Positions 41,982-50,770 of a stretch of DNA of 64,000 nucleotides are shown in pieces. Both the position numbers and the translations under genes were made by a program. Source of the DNA: Pseudescherichia sp031998825 (lineage in GTDB: Bacteria > Pseudomonadota > Gammaproteobacteria > Enterobacterales > Enterobacteriaceae); NCBI RefSeq assembly GCF_031998825.1, contig NZ_DAMACX010000004.1, positions 94,347 to 158,346 of the forward strand, written 5' to 3'. A model generated the notes under the pieces. It was not told the DNA's origin and did not search any database. It saw only the letters and a list, made by a program, of their open reading frames with translations. Each line of letters starts with the position of its first letter. The stretch's first letter is position 1.

Positions 41982-43319
41982 TTACTTCGCCAGAGCGCTA
42001 AACTGCCCCAGCACGCGATCGAAAATTGTCAGACCCTGCTGGATCTGCTCCGCATTGATGGTGCACGGCGGTACCACGTGAATACGGTTCTCTACCACAA
42101 AGGGCAGCAGCCCGCCGTCGATCAGCGCCTGCTTGATGGCGCCCATGTCAGCGGCGGCCACCGGCGTTTTGCGCTGACGATCGGTTACCAGCTCGATGGC
42201 CTGGAACAGCCCCCGGCCGCGCACGTGGCCAATCAGGGCATGCTTCTCCGCCAGCGCCAGCAGGCCAGGCTGTAATACGCCATCGCCCATCGCAGCCGCG
42301 TTCTCGACCACCCTCTCCTCTTTCATGGCGTCGAGGGTGGCGACAATCGCTGCCATCGCCAGCGGATGGCCGGAGTAGGTCAACCCCCCCGCGAAGAAGT
42401 GGTCGTCAAAGTAGCGAGAGATAGGCTCAGAGATAAGCACCCCACCCGCCGGGACGTAGCCTGAATTCACCCCCTTGGCGAAAGTGATAAGATCCGGCAC
42501 GATGCCGTCATGTTCAAAGCCAAACCAGCGCCCGGTGCGGCCAAAGCCCGCCATGACCTCATCAATGATGAGAATAATACCGAACTCGTCTGCCAGCGCG
42601 CGTACCCCCTGCATATAGCCCTTCGGCGGCACCAGAATGCCCGCCGTGCCGGGGATCGACTCCAGCAGAATGGCGGCAATCGAGGCGGGGCCTTCCACTT
42701 CAATCATCCGCCGCAAGTGGGCCAGGGCGCGCTCGCACTCCTCCTCTTCCGTAGCGGCGTTGAACTCGCTGCGGTAGAGGTAGGGGTTGAAGAAGTGAAC
42801 GTGGCCGCGGGAGTACTCGTTCGGCACGCGCCGCCAGTCGCCGGTGGCCGCGATGGCGCTGCCGGTATTGCCGTGGTACGAGCGGTAGGCGGAGAAAATT
42901 TTATCCCGCCCGGTATAGAGTCGGGCCATGCGGATGGCGTTCTCGTTGGCATCCGCTCCGGCGTTGGTAAAGAACACCTTGCTGAACCCTTCAGGGGCCA
43001 GCTCAACAATACGCTTTGCTGCTTCGCCACGCATCAGGTTGGCGGTCGCCGGGGCGATGGTGACCAGCGATTCCAGCTGGGCCTTCATTGCCGCCAGCAC
43101 GCGCGGATGTTGATAGCCGATGTTGACGTTGACCAGTTGGCTGCTGAAGTCGAGCCAGCTGTTACCGTCATAGTCCCACAGCTCGCACCCCTCTGCCCCG
43201 GCGATGACCAGCGGATTGAGGTTGCCCTGGGTTGACCAGGAGTGAAATACATACGAACGGTCCAGCTGACGTACATCGTCATTCGTTATCGCCATCTCGC
43301 TCTGAAGTGCCAGTTTCAT
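41982..43319 (-). CDS. Class III (omega-amino acid type) aminotransferase
   Basis: This 445-residue PLP enzyme belongs to fold-type I class III transaminases. Seen motifs are FTNAGADANENAIRMARLYT, the aspartate motif LIIDEVMAGFGRTG, and the Schiff-base lysine in LITFAKGVNSGYVPAGG. The family includes beta-alanine/4-aminobutyrate:2-oxo acid transaminases, so an omega-amino acid donor is plausible; the substrate cannot be read from sequence. It begins with AAAGGAGC before the ATG. It is divergent from the dehydrogenase gene at 43501, and an 11-base motif in the shared promoter region recurs before the MocR regulator. Confidence 0.85.
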   Translation of the reverse strand: MKLALQSEMAITNDDVRQLDRSYVFHSWSTQGNLNPLVIAGAEGCELWDYDGNSWLDFSSQLVNVNIGYQHPRVLAAMKAQLESLVTIAPATANLMRGEAAKRIVELAPEGFSKVFFTNAGADANENAIRMARLYTGRDKIFSAYRSYHGNTGSAIAATGDWRRVPNEYSRGHVHFFNPYLYRSEFNAATEEEECERALAHLRRMIEVEGPASIAAILLESIPGTAGILVPPKGYMQGVRALADEFGIILIIDEVMAGFGRTGRWFGFEHDGIVPDLITFAKGVNSGYVPAGGVLISEPISRYFDDHFFAGGLTYSGHPLAMAAIVATLDAMKEERVVENAAAMGDGVLQPGLLALAEKHALIGHVRGRGLFQAIELVTDRQRKTPVAAADMGAIKQALIDGGLLPFVVENRIHVVPPCTINAEQIQQGLTIFDRVLGQFSALAK

Positions 43320-43380
43320 GCCCTGCTCCTTTCATACCGTTGTTGTTGGGTTCATCATGCGGCGGGCGGGCAGCAGGCAG

Positions 43381-43417
43381 ATAGAGCCAGTCCTGCTATC
43401 ACCCTGTGACAAGGGTG
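43381..43417. promoter_or_regulatory. Putative regulator site between the aminotransferase and dehydrogenase genes
   Basis: ATAGAGCCAGT (43381-43391) also occurs at 47920-47930 in the promoter region of the MocR gene. An adjacent inverted repeat CACCCT/AGGGTG (43400-43417) lies beside it. Together they could be the operator of the MocR-type regulator. Confidence 0.4.
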
Positions 43418-43500
43418 TCACAAAATGCAGCTGAAACTGGCCCTGTGGCGGGCCAGCCGCTGTTTCTATAGTGGTCTCCTGAACTGAACAGGAGAACGAG

Positions 43501-44268
43501 ATGACAACAGCAACGAAAGTGGCGTTTATTACCGGCGCAACGTCAGGGTTTGGCGCGGCCGCAGCGCATGTTTTTGCCCGCGCGGGTTGGGGTGTGGTGT
43601 TAAGCGGACGACGTATAGCCCGGCTGGAGGTGCTGAAAGCCGAGCTGGGCGCGCATGTGCCGGTGCATATCATTGAGCTGGACGTGCGCGACAATGCGGC
43701 GGTGAAGGCGGCCGTTGCACACCTGCCGGAGGGATTCCGGGATATCACCGCGCTGATTAATAACGCCGGGCTGGCGCTCGCTCCGCAGCCAGCCCAGGCC
43801 GTTGAGCTACAGGATTGGCAAACGATGATCGACACCAACGTTACCGGGCTGGTTAACGTGACGCACGCCCTGCTGCCAACGCTCATTGCCCACGGTGCCG
43901 GGGCCAGTATTATCAACATCGGCTCCATTGCCGGGCAGTGGCCCTACCCAGGCAGCCACGTCTACGGAGCAACGAAAGCCTTCGTGAAGCAGTTCAGCTA
44001 CAACCTGCGCTGCGATCTACTTGGCACCGGCGTGCGGGTGACCGATCTTGCGCCGGGGATTGCCGAAACCGAGTTTACCCTGGTGCGTACCAAAGGCGAC
44101 CAGGCTGCATCAGACAAGCTCTACGGCGGCACCACGCCGCTCACGGCACAGGATATCGCCGAGCAGATGTTTTACATCGCGACGCTGCCGGACCATATGA
44201 ATATCAACCGGATAGAGGTGATGCCGGTGCGCCAGGCCTGGCAGCCGTTTGCTATTGATCGGGATTGA
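43501..44268 (+). CDS. YdfG-like short-chain dehydrogenase
   Basis: This 255-residue NAD(P)-dependent SDR has the cofactor motif TGATSGFG, the structural NNAG, and the catalytic YxxxK as YGATKAF with the upstream serine in INIGSIAG. It resembles YdfG, which acts on 3-hydroxy acids and reduces malonic semialdehyde. The neighbour aminotransferase could make such a semialdehyde, so the two may work in sequence; this is inference. The ribosome site CAGGAGAAC lies just before the ATG. Confidence 0.85.
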   Translation: MTTATKVAFITGATSGFGAAAAHVFARAGWGVVLSGRRIARLEVLKAELGAHVPVHIIELDVRDNAAVKAAVAHLPEGFRDITALINNAGLALAPQPAQAVELQDWQTMIDTNVTGLVNVTHALLPTLIAHGAGASIINIGSIAGQWPYPGSHVYGATKAFVKQFSYNLRCDLLGTGVRVTDLAPGIAETEFTLVRTKGDQAASDKLYGGTTPLTAQDIAEQMFYIATLPDHMNINRIEVMPVRQAWQPFAIDRD

Positions 44269-44274
44269 GGTGAT

Positions 44275-44312
44275 GTGACACCCCGGTGGCGCTACGCTTA
44301 CCGGGGTGTCAC
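44275..44312 (+). terminator. Long hairpin after the dehydrogenase gene, REP-like
   Basis: GTGACACCCCGGT (44275-44287) pairs perfectly over 13 bases with ACCGGGGTGTCAC (44300-44312), 6 bases after the stop. The loop (GGCGCTACGCTT) matches the core of the REP-type repeats at 56767 and 63931, so it is probably a REP relative acting as an mRNA end. Confidence 0.6.
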
Positions 44313-44505
44313 GATTGGAGCTACTTAATCCTATATTGGCCCCACTCTTGTTGCGTGAAAATCCTTGCGGCAGAATGCACTCACCCATTCCGCTGGCAAC
44401 TGGATGCAAAGAATTGGTTATCAAATATCTGCGCAAGATATGGCATGCATATCCGCGATTACGAAAAGTACCTGCAAGAAACCCGACCTCTTTGGGAGGT
44501 TCAAG

Positions 44506-44790
44506 ATGATGACAGAAATCAGAGTTAACTACGAAAAAGCAATTAACCAGATGATCGTGCAGGGCACGAGCCGCCAGGCTCTTTTCGCCTTTATTAACGA
44601 CATGGTTGATGGTTATGGTCGTGCCGGTGGCTCCCTGGCTTTCAACATCCTTAATGATGCTCTCAATAACGATTTATCAGAAGAGGTGGAAGAGGCTGTT
44701 GTCGATGCTCTGGAAGCGCTTAGCGGCCAGTGTCATCGCAGATGCTGGATCGGCTCTGGCGATTATCATCTGGCCCCTAAAGCTGCTTGA
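44506..44790 (+). CDS. Small protein of unknown function
   Basis: This 94-residue protein (MMTEIRVNYEKAINQMIVQG...) is not one I recognise. Residues 1-70 look helical and acidic (LSEEVEEAVVDALEALSG); the tail is odd, with two Cys in CHRRCW. A GGGAGG ribosome site precedes the ATG and lies inside a small hairpin (44485-44502), and a strong terminator follows, so it is a self-contained unit. The region before it (44313-44505) holds the inverted repeat GATATG/CATATC (44437-44453) and no other gene. In the neighbouring frame the 3' end would read a hydrophobic helix instead, so a frameshift cannot be excluded. Confidence 0.55.
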   Translation: MMTEIRVNYEKAINQMIVQGTSRQALFAFINDMVDGYGRAGGSLAFNILNDALNNDLSEEVEEAVVDALEALSGQCHRRCWIGSGDYHLAPKAA

Positions 44791-44794
44791 ATGA

Positions 44795-44814
44795 AGCCCC
44801 TCACAGGGGCTTTT
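44795..44814 (+). terminator. Rho-independent terminator after the small gene
   Basis: AGCCCC (44795-44800) pairs with GGGGCT (44806-44811) around a TCACA loop, followed by TTTTCTGTT. It lies right after the stop of the small gene and before the convergent ABC ATPase gene. Confidence 0.85.
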
Positions 44815-44831
44815 CTGTTCCATTTAGTTGC

Positions 44832-45593
44832 TTAACGGCTGGTCTGCAAAAATTTCCGTACCCGCTCGGAGTCCGGGTCGGTAAAGAACTTCTCCGGCGC
44901 AGCCTTCTCGATCAGCAGTCCCTTCTCCAGGAACACCACCTCGTTAGAGACCTGACGGGCAAACTCCATCTCGTGGGTCACTACCACCATCGTATAGCCC
45001 TCGGCGGCGAGGGATTTCATCACCCCCAGCACCTCGCTGACCAGCTCTGGATCGAGCGCTGAGGTCGGCTCGTCGAAGAGGATCACCTCTGGCGACATCG
45101 CCAGCGATCGGGCGATGGCCACGCGCTGCTTCTGCCCGCCGGAGAGGGTGATTGGGTAAACGCCCGCCTTATGCCCCATGCCCACCTTTTCTAACTGCTG
45201 ACGGGCAATCTCGTTGGCCTCGTCGCGTTTCATCCCCTTCACATGCAGCAGCGCCTCGGTGACATTCTGCTGCACGGTTAGGTGCGGCCAGAGGTTAAAG
45301 CTCTGGAAGACCATGCCCACGCGCTCGCGAATGCGCGACAGCGCCCGGTGCGACATCGCTTTGCCGCTCTGCTCGTCTACGCCGATGCGCTGGCCGCTGA
45401 TGCGCACCTCGCCCCGATCCGGCTGCTCCAGCCAGTTCATGCAGCGCAGCAGGGTCGATTTGCCGGAGCCGGAGGAGCCGAGAATACTCACCACCGTGCC
45501 CTTCTCCACCGTCAGGTTGATATCCCGCAGCACCTCTACGTTATCAAACTGCTTGGAGAGATTCTTTACGCTTACCGCCGTTGTCTCATGCAT
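44832..45593 (-). CDS. Amino-acid ABC transporter ATP-binding protein
   Basis: This 253-residue ATPase of the polar amino-acid uptake family energises the importer encoded by the next three genes. Walker A is LGSSGSGKST, the signature is LSGGQKQRVAIARSL, Walker B is VILFDEPTSALDP, and the H-loop is VVVTHEMEFARQV. It overlaps the permease gene by eight bases. It is last in the four-gene operon 47786 to 44832. Confidence 0.94.
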   Translation of the reverse strand: MHETTAVSVKNLSKQFDNVEVLRDINLTVEKGTVVSILGSSGSGKSTLLRCMNWLEQPDRGEVRISGQRIGVDEQSGKAMSHRALSRIRERVGMVFQSFNLWPHLTVQQNVTEALLHVKGMKRDEANEIARQQLEKVGMGHKAGVYPITLSGGQKQRVAIARSLAMSPEVILFDEPTSALDPELVSEVLGVMKSLAAEGYTMVVVTHEMEFARQVSNEVVFLEKGLLIEKAAPEKFFTDPDSERVRKFLQTSR

Positions 45594-46251
45594 GGGTCAT
45601 TCCTCTTCTGACACCGTAAACGCTCAGTCGCTTAATCAGCAGCTCCAGCAAAATGCTGATGGCCCAGTAGAGGCCAATCGCGACGATAAACGCATTAAAC
45701 GGAATAAAATAGGTAGATTGCACGCCGTTAGCCGCAGCGGTAATTTCCTGCACGGTAATAATGCTCAGGAACGCCGTATCTTTCAGGCAGATAATGAGCT
45801 GATTGCCCATCAGCGGCAGCGACGATGAAAATATATTGGGCAGAATAATGCAGCGGAATATTTTATAGCGGGAAAAGCCCTGAGAGATCGCCGCCTCAAT
45901 ATAACCGGCAGAGAATATGCGCCGCTGACTGCGCAATATTTCAAAGAAGTAGGCCCCGTGATAAATAATCAGTGCCAGCAGACCCGCACTCCATGCCTCC
46001 ATGCTGATGCCCAGCTCCGGCAGGCCATAATAGAGCAGATAGGCGAGGATTAAAAAAGGGATGGCGCGCATCAGGCTGACGAAGCCGATAATAAGTCGAT
46101 CGACAACGCGATTTTGATGCTCCATGACGTAGCAGAGCGCAATACCTATCGCCAGGCCAACCACGGCGGCGATAATAAATAGCTCCAGCGTCGCCAGCAG
46201 GCCGTTAAAAAAACTCTCCCGCGCCGACCATACGATACTCCACTGATCCAT
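45586..46251 (-). CDS. Amino-acid ABC transporter permease
   Basis: This 221-residue inner-membrane permease has about five membrane helices and the EAA-type loop (YIEAAISQGFSRYKIFRCIILP). The start at 46251 is chosen because AGGAGG lies 5 bases before it; an in-frame ATG at 46269 lies upstream of that site. It pairs with the second permease to form the channel. The substrate is unknown. Confidence 0.92.
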   Translation of the reverse strand: MDQWSIVWSARESFFNGLLATLELFIIAAVVGLAIGIALCYVMEHQNRVVDRLIIGFVSLMRAIPFLILAYLLYYGLPELGISMEAWSAGLLALIIYHGAYFFEILRSQRRIFSAGYIEAAISQGFSRYKIFRCIILPNIFSSSLPLMGNQLIICLKDTAFLSIITVQEITAAANGVQSTYFIPFNAFIVAIGLYWAISILLELLIKRLSVYGVRRGMTHA

Positions 46252-46265
46252 AGATCCTCCTGCAG

Positions 46266-46907
46266 TCAACGCGCCAGGCGCTTAGCTTTGCGTTCCGCCA
46301 TGCTCTGCAACTTCAGCAGCAGGCCGATAATCACCACGTAGAGCAGACCGGCGGCGAGGATCGGCGACAGCGGCTCGTAGGTGACCGATGAGATACGGTT
46401 GGTGACGCGGGTCAGATCGACCACGCCGATGACCGCAATCGCCGGACTGCCTTTGATCAAAAAGGACATCTCGTTAACCAGCGCGGGCAGGCTCTCAATC
46501 CACATCTGCGGCAGCATGATGTAGCGAAAGTAGGTCCAGCGCCGCATCCCCACCGACTCCGCGGCTTCACGCTGGGCGCGGGGGAAGTTACGAAAGGCGT
46601 TGCGCCAGATTTCGGCGTTGAACGCCGAGGTATTAAGGGTCAGGGCGACAATCGCCGCCAGGGTTTTATCCATGTTGATGCCGAGCGTCGGCAGCGACAG
46701 AAACAGAAACAGCACCAGCGTCACCAGCGGCGTGGCGCGGGCCAGGCTGATGTAGGTCACCAGAATCTGATCGACGATAGGGATCTTCATCATTCTGATA
46801 AAGGCGATAACCAGACCTGTCACCACGCCAAAGACGATCGCCAGGCCTGAGATCCAGAGGGTCGTCCATGCGCCTTCAATCAGTAACTGCCATGCCATTG
46901 AATCCAT
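46266..46907 (-). CDS. Amino-acid ABC transporter permease
   Basis: This 213-residue permease has the HisM/GlnP-type layout and the conserved loop RNFPRAQREAAESVGMRRWT. It ends with a basic tail (SMAERKAKRLAR). It lies 27 bases after the binding-protein gene and 14 bases before the other permease. Confidence 0.92.
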   Translation of the reverse strand: MDSMAWQLLIEGAWTTLWISGLAIVFGVVTGLVIAFIRMMKIPIVDQILVTYISLARATPLVTLVLFLFLSLPTLGINMDKTLAAIVALTLNTSAFNAEIWRNAFRNFPRAQREAAESVGMRRWTYFRYIMLPQMWIESLPALVNEMSFLIKGSPAIAVIGVVDLTRVTNRISSVTYEPLSPILAAGLLYVVIIGLLLKLQSMAERKAKRLAR

Positions 46908-46934
46908 GTTGCCCTCCTCGATTAAGTTACGCGC

Positions 46935-47786
46935 TTATAATCCGGCTAGCTTATGGAACTGCTCAGCGCTGGTGATCGGCTCGTTAGGCAGATCGTCATA
47001 GGTTTCGCCAAACCACTTCATCTGCAACTCTTTCAGCCTGCCGGTTTCCCGTAGGTGGTTGATAAATTTGGTCATATAGGCCAAAAGCTCCGGCGAGTTT
47101 TTCGGGATCGGCCAAGCCATATAACCCGGACCAGACACCGCCAGCCCCTTGGCGAAGACCTTTGGCCTGGCCTTCACCAGGTCGTTAACCGAGATCACCA
47201 CGTTAATCACGTAGTCAAGGCGCTTGTTTGCCAGATCGGCGTAGGCTTCCGGATAGGAGGGGTACTCCACTACCGGGCCGAGCTTGCCGCCCTCTTTCTC
47301 CAGCATCGTCTTCAGCTCAGGCAGGCGGGCAAGCAGCGCGCTTCCGGCCTGCACGCCCACTTTTTTGCCGCTGAGATCTTTAATGGAATTAAGAGTGTCG
47401 TCGCCCGCACGCTTAACAAAATAGTGCTGGGCAGAAGCCCACGGCGGCGTGAAATTAAATACGTTAAGGCGCTCATCGGTAATTACCGCCCCGGTCAGAG
47501 CCATATCATATTGCCCGGTAGAGACGGCGGCCAGCAGGCCAGTCCACGGCAAAATACTTTGGTCGATATTGAATTTGGCATATTTTTTCAGCTCGTCGAG
47601 CATGTCTTTGTTAAAACCGTCGCTCTTGCCGTCAGTCATAAAGTTAAACGGCGCGTAGTCATCCTCGGTAGCGACTTTAAACGTTCCGGATTTCTCAATT
47701 TCAGGTAAGTCTCTGGCTACCGCATGGTGAGAAAATGCCATTACCAGAAGCGCTGCCACACAATATTTGCCGATAACTTTTTTCAT
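46935..47786 (-). CDS. Periplasmic amino-acid-binding protein
   Basis: This 283-residue solute-binding protein of family 3 has a signal peptide (CVAALLVMAFSHHAVA) and the family pattern KVATEDDYAPFNFMTDGKSD, TGQYDMALTGAVITDERLNV and LSGKKVGVQAGSALL. It captures a polar amino acid or related compound for the transporter. It is first in the operon and divergent from the MocR regulator, across a 225-base region. Confidence 0.92.
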   Translation of the reverse strand: MKKVIGKYCVAALLVMAFSHHAVARDLPEIEKSGTFKVATEDDYAPFNFMTDGKSDGFNKDMLDELKKYAKFNIDQSILPWTGLLAAVSTGQYDMALTGAVITDERLNVFNFTPPWASAQHYFVKRAGDDTLNSIKDLSGKKVGVQAGSALLARLPELKTMLEKEGGKLGPVVEYPSYPEAYADLANKRLDYVINVVISVNDLVKARPKVFAKGLAVSGPGYMAWPIPKNSPELLAYMTKFINHLRETGRLKELQMKWFGETYDDLPNEPITSAEQFHKLAGL

Positions 47787-47919
47787 CGTTCCACCTTAAA
47801 TAATATGCCAGGCCGCTGCTGCCGCGATGCTCATACCGCTGCAATAAGCGTGCCGAATTAACGTGACGCCCGAATGTTTGGAGTGCGTTTTTACAATAGG
47901 GAGGCTTTGCGCATTCTGA

Positions 47920-47930
47920 ATAGAGCCAGT
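47920..47930. promoter_or_regulatory. Repeat of the putative MocR operator motif
   Basis: ATAGAGCCAGT here is identical to 43381-43391. It lies between the divergent binding-protein and MocR genes, where such regulators normally bind. Confidence 0.4.
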
Positions 47931-48011
47931 TCCGGCGTGCGTCCGTGTCAGCGCCGAATAAGCTGGTACAAAACTTGCTGCATGGTGTTAAAGAGGCTGA
48001 AGGAGCGCACT

Positions 48012-49487
48012 ATGATTCGTCACTTACTGCATATTCATTTCGACGGCCAGCGCGGTTTGCAGGAACAGGTACGTGAGTCGCTGATCGACGCTATTCTGAG
48101 TGGCATTTTTCCTGGCGATGCGCCGCTGCCCTCCTGCCGGGCGCTGGCTGCGCAGCTCAACGTCTCCCGCAATACCACGGCGCTGGTTTTCGAGGGATTA
48201 GTCAACGAAGGCTACCTGATCAGCCGTCCACGCAGCGGCTACTACCTGCATCCGGACTACCATGCCCCGCAGCCTGGCACGGCGGCACGGGCGCTGGAGC
48301 CGCCTGCACCGGAATATGTTAAAAACGCACCACGCTGGGGCGAAAGATTAAAGATACAGCCCAGCCAACAGGAGTCGATCCTCAAACCCGCTGGCTGGAT
48401 GCACTATCGCTACCCCTTTATCTACGGCCAGCCGGATACCCACCGCTTTCCGCTTACCACATGGCGCGCGGCGGCGAACTGGCTGCACGGCGGCGTACGC
48501 GATCCGGCCTGGGTGGTCGATCATATCGATCAGGATGTGCCGATGCTGATTGAGCAGATCCGTACCCGCGTGCTGCCTAAACGCGGCATCGTTGCCGCCC
48601 CGGATGAGATCCTGATTACCCTTGGTTCGCAAAATGCTCTCTATCTGCTGACCCGCCTGCTGATGTCCCGGCAGACGCAGGTGGCGGTAGAAAACCCCGG
48701 CTTTCGCGAAGCGATCAATACTTTTTTACTCAGCGACACCAGGATTGTGCCGCACGCGGTGGATGAAGAGGGGCTGGTGCTCGGCGATGCGCCCTGTGAC
48801 TACTACTACGTGACGCCAGGCCATCAGGTGCCTACAGGGGTGACGATGAGCAGAGCGCGCCGCACGCAGCTGCTGGCGCACGCTGCCCGCCACGATGCGG
48901 TGATTATTGAGGACGACTACGACTCGGAGAGTAACTTTATGCAGAACCCGCTGCCGGCGCTGAAGGCCAGCGATCGCAGCGGACGGGTGATCTACGTTAG
49001 CAGCCTGTCGAAGGCGCTCTCCCCTGGCCTGCGGTTGGGGTTTATGGTGGCCGATCCGGATCTCATTGACGAGGCCCGTGCTCTCAGGCGTCTGATATAC
49101 CGCCATCCCCCGGCTAACATCCAGTATCAGATGGCGCACTTTCTCGCTCAGGGCTACTACGAAACCCATCTGCGCCGTTACCACGACGACTCCGCCCGTC
49201 GCTGGGAGACGCTGGCCGCCGCGCTACGCACCTCTCTGCCAGAGTGCACGCTGATGGCCGGAAGCGAGCACGCCAACGCCTTCTGGCTGCGGACCCCGCC
49301 GTCGGTGAATACCCAGCAGCTGACGTGGCGAGCGGCCCACGCAGGCGTGTTGATTGAGCCGGGTGCACGCCATTTCCTTGATGCCGCGCCGCCGGAGAAC
49401 TTCTTTCGCATGGGCTTTCATGCCATCAACCCCGACGCCATCGCGCCCGGCGTTGAGGTGTTACAGAGGCAGCTGCAACAGCTGTAA
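48012..49487 (+). CDS. MocR-family (GntR-aminotransferase) regulator
   Basis: This 491-residue regulator has an N-terminal GntR winged helix (LQEQVRESLIDAILSGIFPG, LPSCRALAAQLNVSRNTTAL, YLISRPRSGYYLHPD) and a C-terminal class I aminotransferase-like domain with the PLP lysine in SSLSKALSPGLRLGF. Such proteins sense PLP or amino-compounds. The start at 48012 has AAGGAG 6 bases upstream; an in-frame upstream ATG at 47874 lies in the promoter region. Divergence from the ABC operon suggests that it controls the transporter and, through the shared 11-base motif, the aminotransferase and dehydrogenase genes. Confidence 0.92.
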   Translation: MIRHLLHIHFDGQRGLQEQVRESLIDAILSGIFPGDAPLPSCRALAAQLNVSRNTTALVFEGLVNEGYLISRPRSGYYLHPDYHAPQPGTAARALEPPAPEYVKNAPRWGERLKIQPSQQESILKPAGWMHYRYPFIYGQPDTHRFPLTTWRAAANWLHGGVRDPAWVVDHIDQDVPMLIEQIRTRVLPKRGIVAAPDEILITLGSQNALYLLTRLLMSRQTQVAVENPGFREAINTFLLSDTRIVPHAVDEEGLVLGDAPCDYYYVTPGHQVPTGVTMSRARRTQLLAHAARHDAVIIEDDYDSESNFMQNPLPALKASDRSGRVIYVSSLSKALSPGLRLGFMVADPDLIDEARALRRLIYRHPPANIQYQMAHFLAQGYYETHLRRYHDDSARRWETLAAALRTSLPECTLMAGSEHANAFWLRTPPSVNTQQLTWRAAHAGVLIEPGARHFLDAAPPENFFRMGFHAINPDAIAPGVEVLQRQLQQL

Positions 49488-49533
49488 TCGTCTGATAAAT
49501 AGCCTGTTGCCCGGCTGCCGCCTCGGCCGGGTC

Positions 49534-49577
49534 TAAACTCGCTCTATACTGATTAGAAACAGACAGAAGCGAGTTTA
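49534..49577 (+). promoter_or_regulatory. Inverted repeat in the ybdK leader
   Basis: TAAACTCGCT (49534-49543) and AGCGAGTTTA (49568-49577) are perfect 10-base arms. The left arm precedes a TATACT -10-like box (49546), and the right arm covers the GCGAG ribosome site four bases before the ybdK ATG. It could be an operator or, if transcription starts early, a structure that hides the ribosome site. Confidence 0.5.
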
Positions 49578-49580
49578 CCT

Positions 49581-50699
49581 ATGCCCTTACCCGACTTTCA
49601 TCGATCTGACGCCTTTACCCTGGGTATTGAACTGGAGCTGCAGGTGGTTAACCCGCCGGGATATGACCTCAGCCAGGACTCCTCCACGTTGATTGACGCC
49701 GTCAAAGCCGAAGTGAAAGGCGGCGAGGTGAAACACGACATCACCGAAAGCATGCTGGAGATTGCCACCGGCGTCTGCGGGGATATCCACCAGGCCGCCG
49801 GACAGTTCTCCGCCATGCAGCAGACCATCCTGCGCGCTGCCAGCGAACACCATCTGCAAATTTGCGGCGGCGGCACGCACCCGTTCCAGACGTGGCAGCG
49901 TCAGGAGGTGTGCGATGACGAGCGCTACGCACGCACCCTGGAGATGTTCGGCTATCTGGTGCAGCAGGCGACGGTGTTCGGCCAGCACGTTCACGTGGGC
50001 TGTCCGAGCGGCGATGATGCCATCTATCTGATGCATGGTCTGTCGCGCTTTGTGCCCCACTTTATTGCCCTTGGCGCGGCTTCACCCTACATCCAGGGCA
50101 CCGACACCCGCTTCGCCTCGTCGCGGCTCAACATCTTCTCCGCGTTTCCGGATAACGGTCACGCTCCCTGGGTCAGCAACTGGTCAGAGTTTGAGGGGCT
50201 GTTCCGCCGCCTGAGCTACACCAGCATGATCGACAGCATCAAAGATCTGCACTGGGATATTCGCCCCAGCCCGCACTTTGGTACGGTTGAGGTGCGGGTG
50301 ATGGATACCCCGCTGACCCTCGGCCATGCGGTGAACATTGCCGGGTTTATCCAGGCGATCTCCCACTGGCTTCTGGCCGAGCGGCCGTTCAAGATGCAGG
50401 AGCGCGACTATCTGCTCTATAAGTTCAACCGCTTTCAGGCCTGCCGCTACGGCTTTGCCGGGGTGCTGACCGACGTGCATACCGGTGAACAGGTCACCAT
50501 CGGCGAGGATATTCAGCGCCTGCTGGATAAAATTGCCCCCTACGCCGACAAGCTGAACGGCAGCAGCGCCCTGGAAGCGCTGGCGCAGTTTGTACGGCGT
50601 GGCAAGAGTGAGGATCAGCTGATGCGCGATTTCGTTGCCGACGGCGGCTCGCTGATTGGGCTGGTGCAGAAGCACGCCGAGATCTGGGCGGCCAATTAG
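49581..50699 (+). CDS. ybdK: YbdK, putative glutamate-cysteine-ligase-like carboxylate-amine ligase
   Basis: YbdK (372 residues) belongs to the GCS2 group and in E. coli has weak gamma-glutamylcysteine ligase activity. Family landmarks are FTLGIELELQVVNPPGYDLS, the EHHLQICGGGTHPFQTWQ region, FGQHVHVGCPSGDDAIYLMH and PSPHFGTVEVRVMDTPLTLG. Length equals E. coli YbdK (372). It is followed by ybdJ, as in the E. coli chromosome, where they sit between entD and nfsB. Confidence 0.95.
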   Translation: MPLPDFHRSDAFTLGIELELQVVNPPGYDLSQDSSTLIDAVKAEVKGGEVKHDITESMLEIATGVCGDIHQAAGQFSAMQQTILRAASEHHLQICGGGTHPFQTWQRQEVCDDERYARTLEMFGYLVQQATVFGQHVHVGCPSGDDAIYLMHGLSRFVPHFIALGAASPYIQGTDTRFASSRLNIFSAFPDNGHAPWVSNWSEFEGLFRRLSYTSMIDSIKDLHWDIRPSPHFGTVEVRVMDTPLTLGHAVNIAGFIQAISHWLLAERPFKMQERDYLLYKFNRFQACRYGFAGVLTDVHTGEQVTIGEDIQRLLDKIAPYADKLNGSSALEALAQFVRRGKSEDQLMRDFVADGGSLIGLVQKHAEIWAAN

Positions 50700-50770
50700 A
50701 AGAACGCTTGATGTTGCGCCCCTATAGCAAATGGCTGACAATATCGTTTTAACTGACGATTAACATCACC

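Noticed and set aside
42510..43235. Open frame of 241 codons antisense to the aminotransferase gene
   Set aside because: The aminotransferase has all family motifs; the opposite frame has none.
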